From Hordeum vulgare subsp. vulgare (Eukaryota > Streptophyta > Magnoliopsida > Poales > Poaceae): a stretch of 64,000 nt of DNA. Location of the stretch: the NCBI RefSeq assembly GCF_904849725.1, contig NC_058518.1, forward strand, positions 415,779,081 through 415,843,080, read 5' to 3'. Position numbers and translations under genes: made by a program. The first letter of the stretch is position 1; each line of letters begins with the position of its first letter. A model generated the notes under the pieces. The model did no database searches. It was given only the letters and a program-made list of their open reading frames with translations, and was not told the origin of the DNA. Positions 23,601 through 36,163 of this stretch are shown piece by piece.

Positions 23601-25542
23601 AAATACCAGGGGCTAGTCTAAACACCCAAGATCAACTCTCTAGTTGACAACTTAAGCAAACGGGGCACGGAATAAATCCTACGAATTAAACAAAAGGGCA
23701 TCACGGCAAAATATTGCGCGAACTAACTTGGTCTAATGCTAAAACTAATTGCACCGGAAACATATAAAATATGTGGGGTTGCGCAACAAAATAATGTCAC
23801 ACGAAAATGCGGGAAAGATAACCTATACACTAGAAAATAAACTACCGGCAATCCATACATGCAAAAATACCTATGACCGCTCTAAAATACATGGAATAAT
23901 GGCCCCTAAAACATGGACATTTAATCTACGGCATACGGGCAATCCGGACACGCACGAGAAATTAATACGGGTCAAAACCTATTAGGGCAGCACGCTAATC
24001 TATGCGTTCGACACCTCAAACCACGTCAACTAATTATGCAAGTTTTATAAACGGATTCTACGCGAAATCCTACACCAAAACCATATATTACTCGCCTCGT
24101 TCCGACTAACGGAATAAAAGATACATCGTTATAAAATACATATATAACTCTGGAATTAATTAATTCCAAAATCCCTAAAAGAAATTACACTATCGGGCCT
24201 ACTGGGGCGCTATAAGACGCACATGGGAGAGAAATAGGGCGGATGGGGCACTCACCTAGCTGGGCCGTGGCCCAGGACGACGAGGTGGCAGCGGGCCGGA
24301 AGGAGGAGGCGGTGGGCCGGCCGATCTGGAGAGGAGCGCAGGCTCGGGGGGACTGGGCCTTGGGGGTGCCTGCTGGGCCTCGCGCCACGCTGCAGGAGGT
24401 CGCCGGCCCAGGCGCCAGCCGCAGGAGGTCCAGGAGCGGGCGGATCTGGCATCGCTGGGGGGCTTCGGTCAACGCGGGGGCGCTGGGATCGAGCCAGCGC
24501 TCGATCTGGCCGCACCTGCGCGCTGACGCTCATGCGGGGAGAGGCGGAAAGGAGCTGGGCCGGCTGCGCGGTCAACGGGAGGGAGCGAGGCAGCGCCTCG
24601 CGCTCGTCCCGATGCAGCACCGAAGGGCGGCGGCGGCAGCTCTGCACAGGGCGCGGGACCAGGACGGCGATGGGACCCGCGCAAGGGACCGAGGCCTCGG
24701 GCGATGGCAGATCTACCCTGCAGCGCACGGCGAGGCGGCGGCTCGATCTGGCGGCGGGGAAACTGGTAGCGGGTACTGCTCGTGGATCGAGGAAAGGAGC
24801 TGTGCGGGCTGAAAACGAGGCGGAGGGTCGGGACTAGGTAGGATGGGACAGATTGTTTGGGTTTGCCTGCTTAAATAATTAAGTGGTTTTGGATAGGGAT
24901 GATCTGGACCCTCCAATATAAATCGGACGGTCGAGAATGAATAGACTAGGGAGTCCAATAGACAAACCGATGACCGTTTGCGGTAAAACGGGGTTGATCC
25001 GGATCCAACGGTCACGACCGCCCGATCCGGGTTTTGGGAGGTTTTCGGACTGGGCCGCGCGTAGGGTCGACGCACTGTGCAGAGGGGCTAGGCAAAGATG
25101 AGAGGGAAAATGGGCCACCCGACAACGTATTTAAAAACATAGACAGCCGTCCGACGGTAGACCGATTACGGTGCCGCTACGGTCGACCGTTCGGGTACCA
25201 GACGAACTCCGATCGTGACGAAATTCGACAGGCGGCCTGCCTATATATAAATAATACCGCACGACAAATTCCAGCTCAATCGGAGAAAGTTTTACGCACA
25301 CTTTAAAAACAGGGTTTCGACGGTGTATCGGGCGCGTGCGTGTGCGGTCAGGCTCAGAACGGACAACGACGTGAACCGGCAACTAACAACGGATGCAAGT
25401 TTGAAAACTGGCGGCAACGGAGATGCCGATGCGATGCAGATGATGCGCATGATGCAATGATAATGCGACAAAAGAAAATACCCACACGACATAAACGGAA
25501 TAAAGGGGGAGTCTTCTGGGGCGTCGGCAACGGGCTGTCACA
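20643..25542 (-). repeat. Sukkula-like 3' LTR (4900 bp)
   Basis: Left copy of the long LTR. It has an A/T-rich half, then a strongly GC-rich block at about 24240-24830 and a CGG/CGA-rich stretch to 25540. Frames up to 190 codons in the GC-rich block are not maintained in the partner LTR and are not called. Its last 60 bp keep a segment of roughly 35 bp (about 25496-25530) that the partner lacks. It lacks the 52-bp segment found at 32071-32122 in the partner. Confidence 0.9.
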
Positions 25543-28500
25543 ACTCTCCTACACTACAAGAAGATCTCGCTCCGAGATCCAAGAATGAAAGGGGGAGAGG
25601 ATGAGAAAGAATACGAGGTAAAACTTAGTCGCTTCTTTGACAAACGAGTGAAATCAACGATCCTTGAAGTTGCCAAGGGATGAGGAATGATATGAGAAAG
25701 AATCAAGAATTCACGGAAAATTTCGGCAGCACTTCGGTAGGAAAATGGGACAAAAAAATTCGATAAGAAGAGAGAATTAGACAATATTCACAACAAACAA
25801 GTAAATAGAGCAAGGGAACACCATGATCTTGATAGAACAACAAGATTGACCCAAAAGAGCAACAACACAAAGCCTCCGGAACAATAGAATAGGAACTAGC
25901 TCAGCTGCAAGAAGAGAATGAAGAGAGAATGACAACCACTAACTCCAATGAACTTGACAAACATCCTTACAAGAAGAATTGGACGGAGTTGTTGGAAACC
26001 AACAACGAAAGAACAAGATAGTAGTGGGCTTACGAAAAATCATCTCAGCAAATATGAGGTGACAACCAACCACTACAAGAACCAAGGATAGAAGAAAGCA
26101 CGGATATCAAAATCTTACACCAATAGGGTGCATTGAGAACTGGGATTAAAGACAAGCACCATGATAGCAACAATCCATAGGAAAAGCTTTAGGTGAAATC
26201 CAAACCAAGATAGCTCAATGAAGAAATCATGGGTTGAAATATCTCATGATCATAGAATTGGTGGGTTTAATTATCTCATTCTTGAAAGGAAAACTCTTCG
26301 AGGCTCCTACACTGACAAGAATGATGTAATACCACCTCAAAGGATAAAGGAAGAACAATTGCGCATATAAATGCAAGAGAAAGGATACTTGAGGTTCTCC
26401 AACAAGAATCTTGAAGAACATTTGATAAAGGATTGAAACCTTGAAGAACCACCATGAAGGACCTCCGTATACAAATGAATGATGCAAAGATACGAAGGTA
26501 GAAGGAATAAGATTATGACCTTGCCAAAATTAAGATGAAGCCTCATAAAGAGATACTTGATAGAACTTGGAACTCCAGAAAAGAAAGATAAGAATACTTG
26601 AGAAAAGAATTGATATCATGAGCCACTCCGGAAGAAGAATTGAAATATCTTGGAAGAAGGAAGAACAAGAATAAGAATTAAGTTATTCTTATCCTTCATC
26701 AATTTAATTGATGACAAGCAACGGATTTAGCATACAACTTATTACTCTTGAAAGAATCTTGAAGAGATAGAGAGATAAACACCACTTGAGGCATAATTGA
26801 CGGACGCACCGGTAAGAATTCACACTTGAATGGGAACACCACGAATTAATGGAGATACATGCAAATGAAGAGATCATGAGCCACTTGAGAGAAAACTAGA
26901 ACAAGGCACCGGATAATCGAGAGATGACGAAGATACAACAATGGAGAAGAATTGAGGATGAAAGCTGAAAGCTTAGAACAAAGAATCTTCTAAAATGATG
27001 GCCTTCGGAGGACGAGAAATAAAAACAACTCATAGAAGCACTGGATAGCACGAAAGGGATTACTCATGATTGACAACAAATGAGAGGATACACAAAGCTG
27101 AGATGACAGTCTTCACAAGAATGGAACAAGACTGAGAGAAACACTCCTTCGAATTTGCAAGCTGAGAATCATCGAGAACAACACCAAGAATTACTGAGAC
27201 CTCCGGAACAAAGAAGAATGAAAGGTTGAGCCAAATATGAGAATTAATTCGAATAGATTTTGGAGAAGGGATATGCCTGATGAAATTCATACTTACGTCA
27301 AAGTTGAAAACAATTAATGATCTCCGAGAAAAGATTAAAAGAGCCAGGAAAGATCCTGGAAAAGAACCTGTGGGTTATGGGCCCACTCAGAGAAACCACC
27401 GTTAGAAGAGATTGCTAAAAGAGAGATAATGCACCGGTATGAAGAGAACTAGATGAGGTTAGCACCTCGAAATAATTGAAAGAATTGAAAACAAGAAACT
27501 AGTGAGCTGTCTTTAACACTCCGGATAGAAAGGAGAGGAATAAATAACAAGATAGGATGGTAAGAATTCCCAACATAGGGAAGAATTACAAGGATGAATA
27601 GGATATAATGAACACGGACAACTGAATTGAATTCACTGGAAAAGATGACCAAATTGAATAAAGATGAACATGAAGCTCCTCAAAATCTTCACAATGAATC
27701 ACCGGATGAGACACGGAAGAAAAATAGCGGAAGCACAATGCGATGAAATGCAGTTGGATGACATCCAATCACTGAAGAAAAAGGGCGGGAGGGCGGGGAA
27801 AAACAAAGACAACATGGGACAGATGAGAGAACTCCGGAAGATAAGAGAATGATCTGCAAAAATTAGAGAGGACTGAATTCACTAAAGAGAAGCACACCGG
27901 TTGGAAAAGAATTAACATGACGACTCTGGTAGCCGAAATTGATATGACAATAGATTGAGCAAAAGGATTAGCACTCTCATATGAACATGAGAACACTGTT
28001 TAGAAAAGATCTGAAATCACCACTTGACATCGAAGCAACTGAATTACCATATTCCAACAAAACAAAGGGTGCGGCTTGCAATTAGCCAGAACAAACTCAT
28101 GAGAAAGATTTCGTCCGATATTTTCGTGGATAGGATCGCACGGGCACGATTTACAGTAGCCATCAAGTGCAAGGCAGTGCACCCGACATACGAAGTATCC
28201 CCGAGTCGTAGCAAGCTACAAGGACTCTTTAAGACACGACGTGTACCTCTGTAAGTCGACCGTGAACAAACGAATCCACTAGATGTCGAACCCCAACCTA
28301 ACATCGTGCATTTGTTGGAAGATTGTCCTATAAGCAGCTACTTGAATTCCCACCTATGAATTCCCGAAATATCTGGTCATGCAATCTGGTACATGGATAC
28401 AAGGAGTAATATCACGCAACTCCTATACTAACCCGTCACTTGTATCACATCCGTCAACACACGACCAGAATCTCGGACCTTCATCTACTACAGACCCTCG

Positions 28501-28959
28501 TGATCACAACGATACAAAGTATGGCAGTACTCCCGAACAATCTGCACCAGTACTGGGGACATCGGGGTTATCTCGCCACTACTAGTATTGAAGCAATTAC
28601 GAACATCCTTCGTTCTTAGATACTAAGAAATCTGAATGATAACGATGTGCTCAAGAATCCCCTGGAGCTCAACTCCCCGGAAGAAAATCAAGTCAGACAG
28701 GAGGCACTAAGACAGAACTCCGTCACATCGGCATCATATAGATCTCAAAAATATCCGCGTGACCCTAAAATTTTTTGAGTGAGAAGAGGAGTAGAATTGA
28801 AATATTACGTCAAGATTTCTCACAAGAGCATAGAATAGGAGAAAAAAGACTCCTACTCTCTGATATATAACTAGACTCAAAGTATTTTTACTAGACTCAA
28901 CTCGGCCAAGTTCGATCAATCAAGGGGGCTCCTAGGTCGGTACAGCTCTGATACCAACT
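25543..28959 (-). other. Internal region of the Sukkula-like LARD, non-coding
   Basis: It has no frame longer than about 86 codons on either strand and no retroelement motif. From about 25560 to 28000 the plus strand is very rich in A and G (GAAGAA, AAGAGA), so the transcribed strand is pyrimidine-rich. It carries a Met-type primer site at its right end. Beside the left LTR a short purine run (AGGAGAGT on the minus strand) is the likely polypurine tract. Confidence 0.8.
28946..28957 (-). promoter_or_regulatory. Primer binding site of Sukkula-like element
   Basis: TGGTATCAGAGC on the minus strand, two bases beyond the right LTR border at 28960. It is complementary to initiator tRNA-Met and identical in its 12 bases to the Sirevirus site at 14535-14546. 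Confidence 0.88.
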
Positions 28960-31900
28960 TTTCACGCCCAAGATGCGACCCTATCCTCAATTTGGCACGA
29001 GGGCCTCGTCAGGGATAGAAGCGCATCTCGTCGTGTCGCAAGAATGGATATCGTTACAAGTACATGTACTAAAAAGAAGAGATATACATAGAGTTGGCTT
29101 ACACTCGCCACAAGCTACATCAGAGTCACATCAGTACATTACATATTCATCAAGAGTAAGAGCAGGGTCCAACTACGGACGAAAAACAAACGACAAAATA
29201 AGAATGACGTCCATCCTTGCTATCCCAGGCTGCCGGCCTGTAACCCATCCTAGATCGATGAAGAAGAAGAAGAAGAAGAAACTCCAAATGAACAATCAAC
29301 GCGCTCGCGTCAAATAACCTTTACCTGTACCTGCAACTGGTGTTGTAGTAATCTGTGAGCCACAGGGGACTCAACAATCTCATTTCCAAAGGTATCAAGA
29401 CTAGCAAAGCTTAATGGGTGAGGTATGGTTAAGTGGTGAGGTTGCAGCAGCGGCTAAGCATATATTTGCTGGCTAAACTTACGAGTACAAGAAAATAAGA
29501 GGGGGAAGATCTACGCATAACGAACGTGAGCTACTGATGATCAAATGAATGATCCTGAACACCTACCTACGTCAGACATAACCCCACCGTGTCCTTGATC
29601 AGAGAAAGATGTCACGAAGCAGACAGTCACGGTTACGCACACAGTTGGCAAGTTTTAATTAAGTTAACTTCAAGTTATCTAGAACCAGTGTTAAACAAAA
29701 TATCCACGTTGCCACATAACCACGGGCACGGCTTTCCGAAAAGATTTAACCCTGCAGGGGTGCTCCAACTAATCCATCACAAATTACCACAAGCCGTATA
29801 GAAATCCTCAATCACGAAGCTCGCTATCTCGTCGGATTCCCTAGTGGAAAACCTCAACTCTGAGATTACCCAAAGTATCACCGGAATCCCGATGCACAAG
29901 ATATCTCGTCAAAGGTAAAACTAATCCAGCAAGGCCGCCCGGCGTGTCGACGATCCCGATAGGAGCTGCGTATCTCGTTCTCAGGACACGACGGATAAGC
30001 GCAGCGTAGGGAGGCCTGATAGAAATCTCCCGAGTTGCCCCGGGTTGGCCCCGCAAACGGCTCTAGTTTTGGACCAGCACCAACAGCACTGCCCCTCTGT
30101 ATTATGTAGAATTACTCCTCGGGTAGCGCTAACTCCTTATGCATTTCAATATTATGAAGTTATTATGTTGGGCAAATGTAGGACCAATGTTGGGCCTTGC
30201 CAGACCAGCTTTAATCTAAAATGAATTATCAAGGGGGCCCCCATAACAACCCCGATCGTCTTAGGAGCGCTCAAATATGGAACATAACACCGGTAGCCGA
30301 AACTAAGGGGGCAAAGGTGGAACAAAACATCAGGCTAGAAAGGCCGAGCCTTCCACCTTTTACCAAGTATATAGGTGCTTTAAATTAAATAGCATTTAAT
30401 ATGGTGATATAACAAGGAACCCATGTTTTCACATGGAAGCAACTGCACCTACAACTATCAACGCTAACAACAGGATTAAGCAAGCAGTAACATAGCCAAT
30501 CAGTGGTTTGCTAGGTTGAACAGGTTGAAGGTTTTTATGGCATTGTTGAGAGGCTGATATTTAACATGTGGTAGACAACGAGACAGAATCGATAGAAGCG
30601 GTAAAACTAGGATGGCAATGATAGTAATGGTATCTGGGGAAATGATCATCTTGCCTGAGATCCCGCTTGGAAGAAGAATGCCTCCGTGAAGCAGACGAAC
30701 CGACGTAGTCGAACGGGTCCTCACAATCCGACACGCTTGCGGAACTCTATCGAGACGGAGCAAACCGGAAACACAAATCAACGCACGGAATTCACCACAC
30801 GAGGCACAACACAAATGATGCATGAACAGCTGGAAACATGCAAGTCACGGCAGGACGATTCATACAATCAAACACTACACATTAAGTGAAGTTCAATATG
30901 CAACGAGTTGCATATTGACGAAACTCCACGTTAAATTATTTAGTTCTATCCCGATTAGACACACGGCAATATTAAATGTGATTAAACATGGCAAGAGGTG
31001 AAGCGTAATTAATCTACTTATCTAGGCATTTTAAGTGAGGTCGGAAATGACATATAGCATCTCCGAAATGACCCCACGTGTTAATTTACAATTCTGTCCA
31101 GATCTGAACTAATGCATTTAATTGGTTGTTAAACAGCAAAACAAATAGGTTCACGTGATTCTACGCGTCATGGCAAGCAATCTACACATAAAGAACATCT
31201 CCAACGGAGCTACGGATCAAAAGATACAAGCACCGCAAGATATGATGGCATGAATGCAATATGTGTGCAACGGCGGTCACGAGCACTTCAAAAACATACA
31301 TCACGCAAGATAAAATGAAACTACATGAGATTCTAAGCAAGTTTCATGTAGGACACGATCAAATCGGAGCTACGGTTCAACATCTACGAGCAAAACAAGA
31401 AATGACTACAATCTGCCAAAATCAGCCACATAGCATTTTCTACACCTCACAACTTCGGCTACCCAACTCCGATAAGCTCAAGAAAGGCATGGCACGGAAG
31501 AGGGCAAGAAGCACTACTATAAACAACTAACAACAACTAGCATGGCATCATGGATCACTAGTGAAAGAAGTCACAAAAAGGCATCCCACTCACTATTTCA
31601 GACTTGGTGAAAATTACACCTCATGAAAGTGCAGTTTTCAGCCTGAAGCTATATTGACAGCAGAAAAAACCTAAGCTACAGGACTCCAAATGGCATGAAA
31701 CTTTACATCATGCTAGAGAAATACAAGGGGTACAAATAACTCCATTGGACCAACCTCAACAGAGCTACACATCACAAGATGCAAGCAAGACAAGACAGCA
31801 ACAAAATATAACAGATTCCAGACATAGAAATATTTCAGCACGTCCAAAACAGCACTATTTCTAGCAACTTGAGGGCAATCAAAACACACCTAAACATGCA

Positions 31901-33876
31901 TTTCTATTGCAACTAAAAATACCAGGGGCTAGTCTAAACACCCAAGATCAACTCTCTAGTTGACAACTTAAGCAAACGGAGCACGGAATAAATCCTACGA
32001 ATTAAACAAAAGGGCATCACGGCAAAATATCGCGCGAACTAACTTGCTCTAATGCTAAAACTAATTGCACAGAAAAATCCATGTCACACGATTTGATCAA
32101 CTCTCCATGAGATTTTTCTACCCCGGAAACATATAAAATATGTGGGGTTGCGCAACAAAATAATGTCACACGAAAATGCGGGAAAGATAACCTATACACG
32201 GGAAAATAAACTACCGGCAATCCATACATGCAAAAACACCTATGACCGCTCTAAAATACATGGAATAATGGCCTCTAAAACATGGACATTTAATCTACGG
32301 CATACGGGCAATCCGGACACGCACGAGAAATTAATATGGGTCGAAACCTATTAGGGCAGCACGCTAATCTATGCGTTCGACACCTCAAACCACGTCAACT
32401 AATTATGCAAGTTTTATAAACGGATTTTACGTGAAATCCTACACCAAAACCATATATTACTCGCCTCGTTCCGACTAACGGAATAAAAGATACGGCCGTT
32501 ATAAAATACATATATAACTCTGGAATTAATTAATTCCAAAATCCCTAAAAGAAATTACACTATCGGGCCTACTGGGGCGCTATAAGACGCACATGGGCGA
32601 GGAACAGGGCGGATGGGGCGCTCACCTAGCTGGGCCATGGCCCAGGACGACGAGGTGGCAGCGGGCCGGAAGGAGGAGGCGGTGGGCCGGCCGATCTGGA
32701 GAGGAGCGCAGGCTTAGGGGGACTAGGCCTTGGGGGCGCCTGCTGGGCCTCGCACCATGCTGCAGGAGGTCGCCGGCCCAAGCGCCAGCCGCAGGAGGTC
32801 CAGGAGCGGGCGGATCTGGCATCGCTGGGGGGCTTCGGTCAACGCGGGGGCGCTGGGATCGAGCCAGCGCTCGATTTGGCCGCACCTGCGCGCTGACGCT
32901 CATGCGGGGAGAGGCGGGAAGGAGCTGGGCCGGCTATGCGGTCAACGGGAGGGAGCGAGGCAGCGCCTCGCGCTCGTCCCGATGCAGCACCGAAGGGCGG
33001 CGGCGGCAGCTCTGCACAGGGCGCGGGACCAGGGCAGCGATGGGACCCGCGCAAGGGACCGAGGCCTCGGGCGATGGCAGATCTACCCTGCAGCGCACGG
33101 CAAGGCGGCGGCTCGATCTGGCGGTGGGGAAACTGGTAGCGGGTATTGCTCGTGGATCAAGGAAAGGAGTTGTGCGGGCTGAAACGAGGCGGACGGTCGG
33201 GACTAGGTAGGATGGGACAGATTGTTAGGGTTTGCCTGCTTAAATAATTAAGTGGTTTTGGATAGGGATGATCTGGACCCTCCAATATAAATTGGACGGT
33301 CGAGAATGAATAGACTAGGGAGTCCAATAGACAAACCGATGACTGTTTGCGGTAAAACGGGGTTGATCCGGATCCAACGGTCACGACCGCCCGGTCCGGG
33401 TTCTGGGAGGTTTTCGGACTGGGCCGCGCGTAGGGTCGACGCACTGTGCAGAGGGGCTAGGCAAAGATGAGAGGGAAAATGGGCCACCCAACAACATGTT
33501 TAAAAACATAGACAGACGTCCGACGGTAGACCGATTACGGTGCCACTACGGTCGACCGTTCGGGTACCAGACGAACTCCGATCGCGACGAAATTCGACAG
33601 GCGGCCTGCCTATATATAAATAATACCGCACGACAAATTCCAGCTCAATCGGAGAAAGTTTTACGCACACTTTAAAAACAGGGTTTCGACGGTGTATCGC
33701 GCGTGTGCGTGTGCGGTCAGGCTCAGAACGGACAACGACGTGAACCGGCAACTAACAACGGATGCAAGTTTGAAAACTGGCGGCAACGGAGATGCCGATG
33801 CGATGCAGATGATGCGCATGATGCGATTATGATGCGACAAAAGAAAATACCCACACGACAGAAACGGGCTGTCACA
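28960..33876 (-). repeat. Sukkula-like 5' LTR (4917 bp)
   Basis: Right copy of the long LTR, collinear with 20643-25542 and visibly very similar. Its inner border reads TTTCACGCCC where the other copy has TGTCACGCCC, so the terminal CA on the minus strand is mutated. It holds an extra 52-bp segment with inverted ends at 32071-32122, and it lacks the roughly 35 bp seen near the outer end of the other copy. Confidence 0.9.
32071..32122. repeat. 52-bp hairpin-forming segment present in one LTR only
   Basis: The segment begins AGAAAAATCCATG and ends CATGAGATTTTTCT plus a few bases, so its ends pair almost perfectly. The left LTR joins the flanks directly (near 23749). No target duplication is evident, so deletion from the left LTR through a hairpin is as likely as insertion here. 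Confidence 0.7.
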
Positions 33877-34400
33877 TATGCCCTAGAGGAAATGATAAAT
33901 ATTCATTATTATATTTCATGTTTAAATATAATCATTTATTATCCATGCTATAATTGCATTGAATGAAAACATAGATACATGTGTGGATACATAGACAAAA
34001 CAATGTCCCTAGCAAGCCTCTAGTTGGCTAGCCAGTTGATCAAGGATAGTCAAGGTTTTCTGGCTATGTGCAAGTGTTGTCACTTGATAACTGGATCACA
34101 TCATTAGGAGAATCATGTGATGGACTAGACCCAAACTATGAACGTAGCATATTGATCGTGTCGTTTTATTGCTATTGTTTTCTGCGTGTAAAGTATTTAT
34201 TCCTATGACCATAAGATCATATAACTCACTCGCACTAGAGGAGTACCTTGTGTGCTTCAAACGTCACAACGTAACTGGGTGACTATAAAGGTGTTCTACA
34301 GGTATCTCCGAAGGTGTCCGTTGAGTTAGTATGGATCAAGAGTGGGATTTGTTAGTCCGTGTGATGGACAAGTATCTCGGGGCCCACTCGGTAATACAAC
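33877..34400 (+). repeat. Element D 5' LTR, second segment
   Basis: It resumes TATGCCCTAGAGG after the Sukkula-like insertion (33877-33881 is the right TATGC duplication). It runs collinear with 55629-56153 of the 3' LTR until the solo LTR insertion at 34401. Confidence 0.92.
34396..34400. repeat. Target-site duplication ACAAC, left copy
   Basis: ACAAC before the solo LTR, repeated at 36164-36168. The uninterrupted site ATACAACATCACAC is seen in the 3' LTR of element D near 56147. Confidence 0.93.
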
Positions 34401-36163
34401 TGTTGGAAATATGCCCTAGAGGCAATAATAAAATGGTTGTTATCATATTTCCTTGTTCATGATAATCGTCTATCGTTCATGCTATAATTGTATTAACAGG
34501 AAACAGTAATACATGTGTGAATGAATAGATCACAATGTGTCCCTAGCAAGCCTCTAGTTGGCTAGCTCGTTAGTCAATAGATGATCATGGTTTCCTGATC
34601 ATGGACATTGGATGTCATTGATAGCGGGATCACATCATTGGGAGAATGATGTGGTGGACAAGACCCAATCCTAAGCCTAGCACTAGATCGTATTGTTCGT
34701 ATGCTAATGCTTTTCTAATGTCAAGTATCTTTTCCTTCGACCGTGAGATTGTGCAACTCCCGGATACCGTAGGAGTGCTTTGGGTGTATCAAACGTCACA
34801 ACGTAACTGGGTGACTATAAAGGTGCACTACGGGTACCTCCGAAAGTGTCTCTTGGGTTGGCACGAATCGAGATCGGGATTTGTCACTCCGTGTGACGGA
34901 GAGGTATCTCTGGGCCCACTCGGTAGAACATCATCATGAGCTCAATGTGACTAAGGAGTTAGTCACACGATGACGTGCTACAGAACGAGTAAAGAGACTT
35001 ACCGGTAACGAGATTGAACAAGGTATAGGTATACCGACGATCGAATCTCGGGCAAGTTCTATACCGACAGACAAAGGGAATCGTATACGGGATTGATTGA
35101 ATCCTTGACATCGTGGTTCATCCGATGAGATCATCGTGGAGCTAGTGGGAGCCACCATGGGTATCCAGACCCCGCTGATGGTTATTGGCCAGAGAGGTGT
35201 CTCGGTCATGTCTGCGTGTCTCCCGAACCCGTAGGGTCTACACACTTAAGGTTCGATGACGCTAGGGTTATAGGGAATTGTTATACGAGATTACCGAAAG
35301 TTGTTCGGAGTCCCGTATGAGATCCCGGACGTCACGAGGAGCTCCGGAATGGTCCGGAGGTAAAGATTGATATATAGGACGGATGGTTTCGGACACCGAA
35401 AGTGTTTCGGGCATCACCGGTAACGTACCGGGACCACCGGGACCACCAGAGGTGGTCCCGGGGGACCACCGAAAGGGGGTGACTACCCCGGGTGGCTATA
35501 TGGGCTAAGTGTGGAAGGGAACCAGCCCCTAAGTGGGCTGGTGCACCCCGCCCAGCCCATGTGCACCAGAAAAAAGGGGAAGGGGGGGAACCCTAACTAA
35601 GGTGGGCCTTAGGCCCACCAGAGGGGTGCGCCACCCCTCCCCCTTGCCCTGGCCGCCACCCCTCTCCCATCTAAGGGCTGCCGCACCCCTTAGGGGTGGG
35701 AACCCTAAGGGCTGCGCCCCCTCCCTCTCCCCCTATATATAGATGAGGTTCGGGGCTGTTTGAGACACGGTTGAATCTCTCTCTCTCTCGGCGCAGCCCT
35801 GCTCCTCTCCCTCCTCCTCTGTGCCGGCGCTTGGCGAAGCCCTGCCGGGAGACCTCATCTCTCCACCAACACCACACCGTCGTGTTGCTGGTCTTCTTCC
35901 CCAACCTCTCCCTCCTCCTTGCTGGATCAAGGTGCGGGAGACGTCACCGGGCTGCACGTGTGTTGAACGCGGAGGTGCCATTGTTCGGCACTAGATCGGA
36001 ATCGCTGCGAGTACGACTCCATCAACCGCGTTCTAGCAACGCTTCCGCTTAGCGATCTTCAAAGGTACGAAGATGCTCTTACCCCTCTCTTGTTGCTGGT
36101 CTCTCCATAGGAAGATCTGAACATGCGTAGAATTTTTTTGAATTTATGCTACGTTACCCAACA
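34401..36163 (+). mobile_element. Solo LTR, Angela/WIS type (F)
   Basis: This 1763-bp LTR starts TGTTGGAAATATGCCC and ends TTACCCAACA, flanked by perfect ACAAC duplications, with no internal region. It is therefore the product of LTR-LTR recombination. It carries a TATATATAG box at about 35731-35740 and a C-rich transcript start region. Its last 70 bp differ from those of element D (no CCCATGCAACG stretch), so it belongs to another subfamily. It is inserted in the 5' LTR of D. Confidence 0.92.

Larger units (their letters stand above)
20643..33876 (-). mobile_element. Sukkula-like LARD (large non-coding retrotransposon derivative), 13.2 kb
   Basis: Two LTRs of 4900 and 4917 bp surround a 3.4-kb internal region without genes, flanked by a perfect TATGC duplication (20638-20642, 33877-33881). 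On the minus strand the LTR starts TGTGACAGCCCG and ends GGGCGTGACA. The end region agrees with the Sukkula LTR sequence I remember from barley marker work. LTRs of about 4.5 kb and an internal region of about 3.5 kb are the published form of LARDs. The element would rely on enzymes from another retrotransposon. Strand is set by the Met primer site beside the right LTR. Confidence 0.92.

Noticed and set aside
24243..24812. Frames of 150-205 codons in the GC-rich block of the Sukkula-like LTRs (also 32593-33210)
   Set aside because: The frame is not kept between the two LTR copies (a stop and shifts differ). High GC content alone gives long open frames, so I treat this as LTR regulatory sequence.
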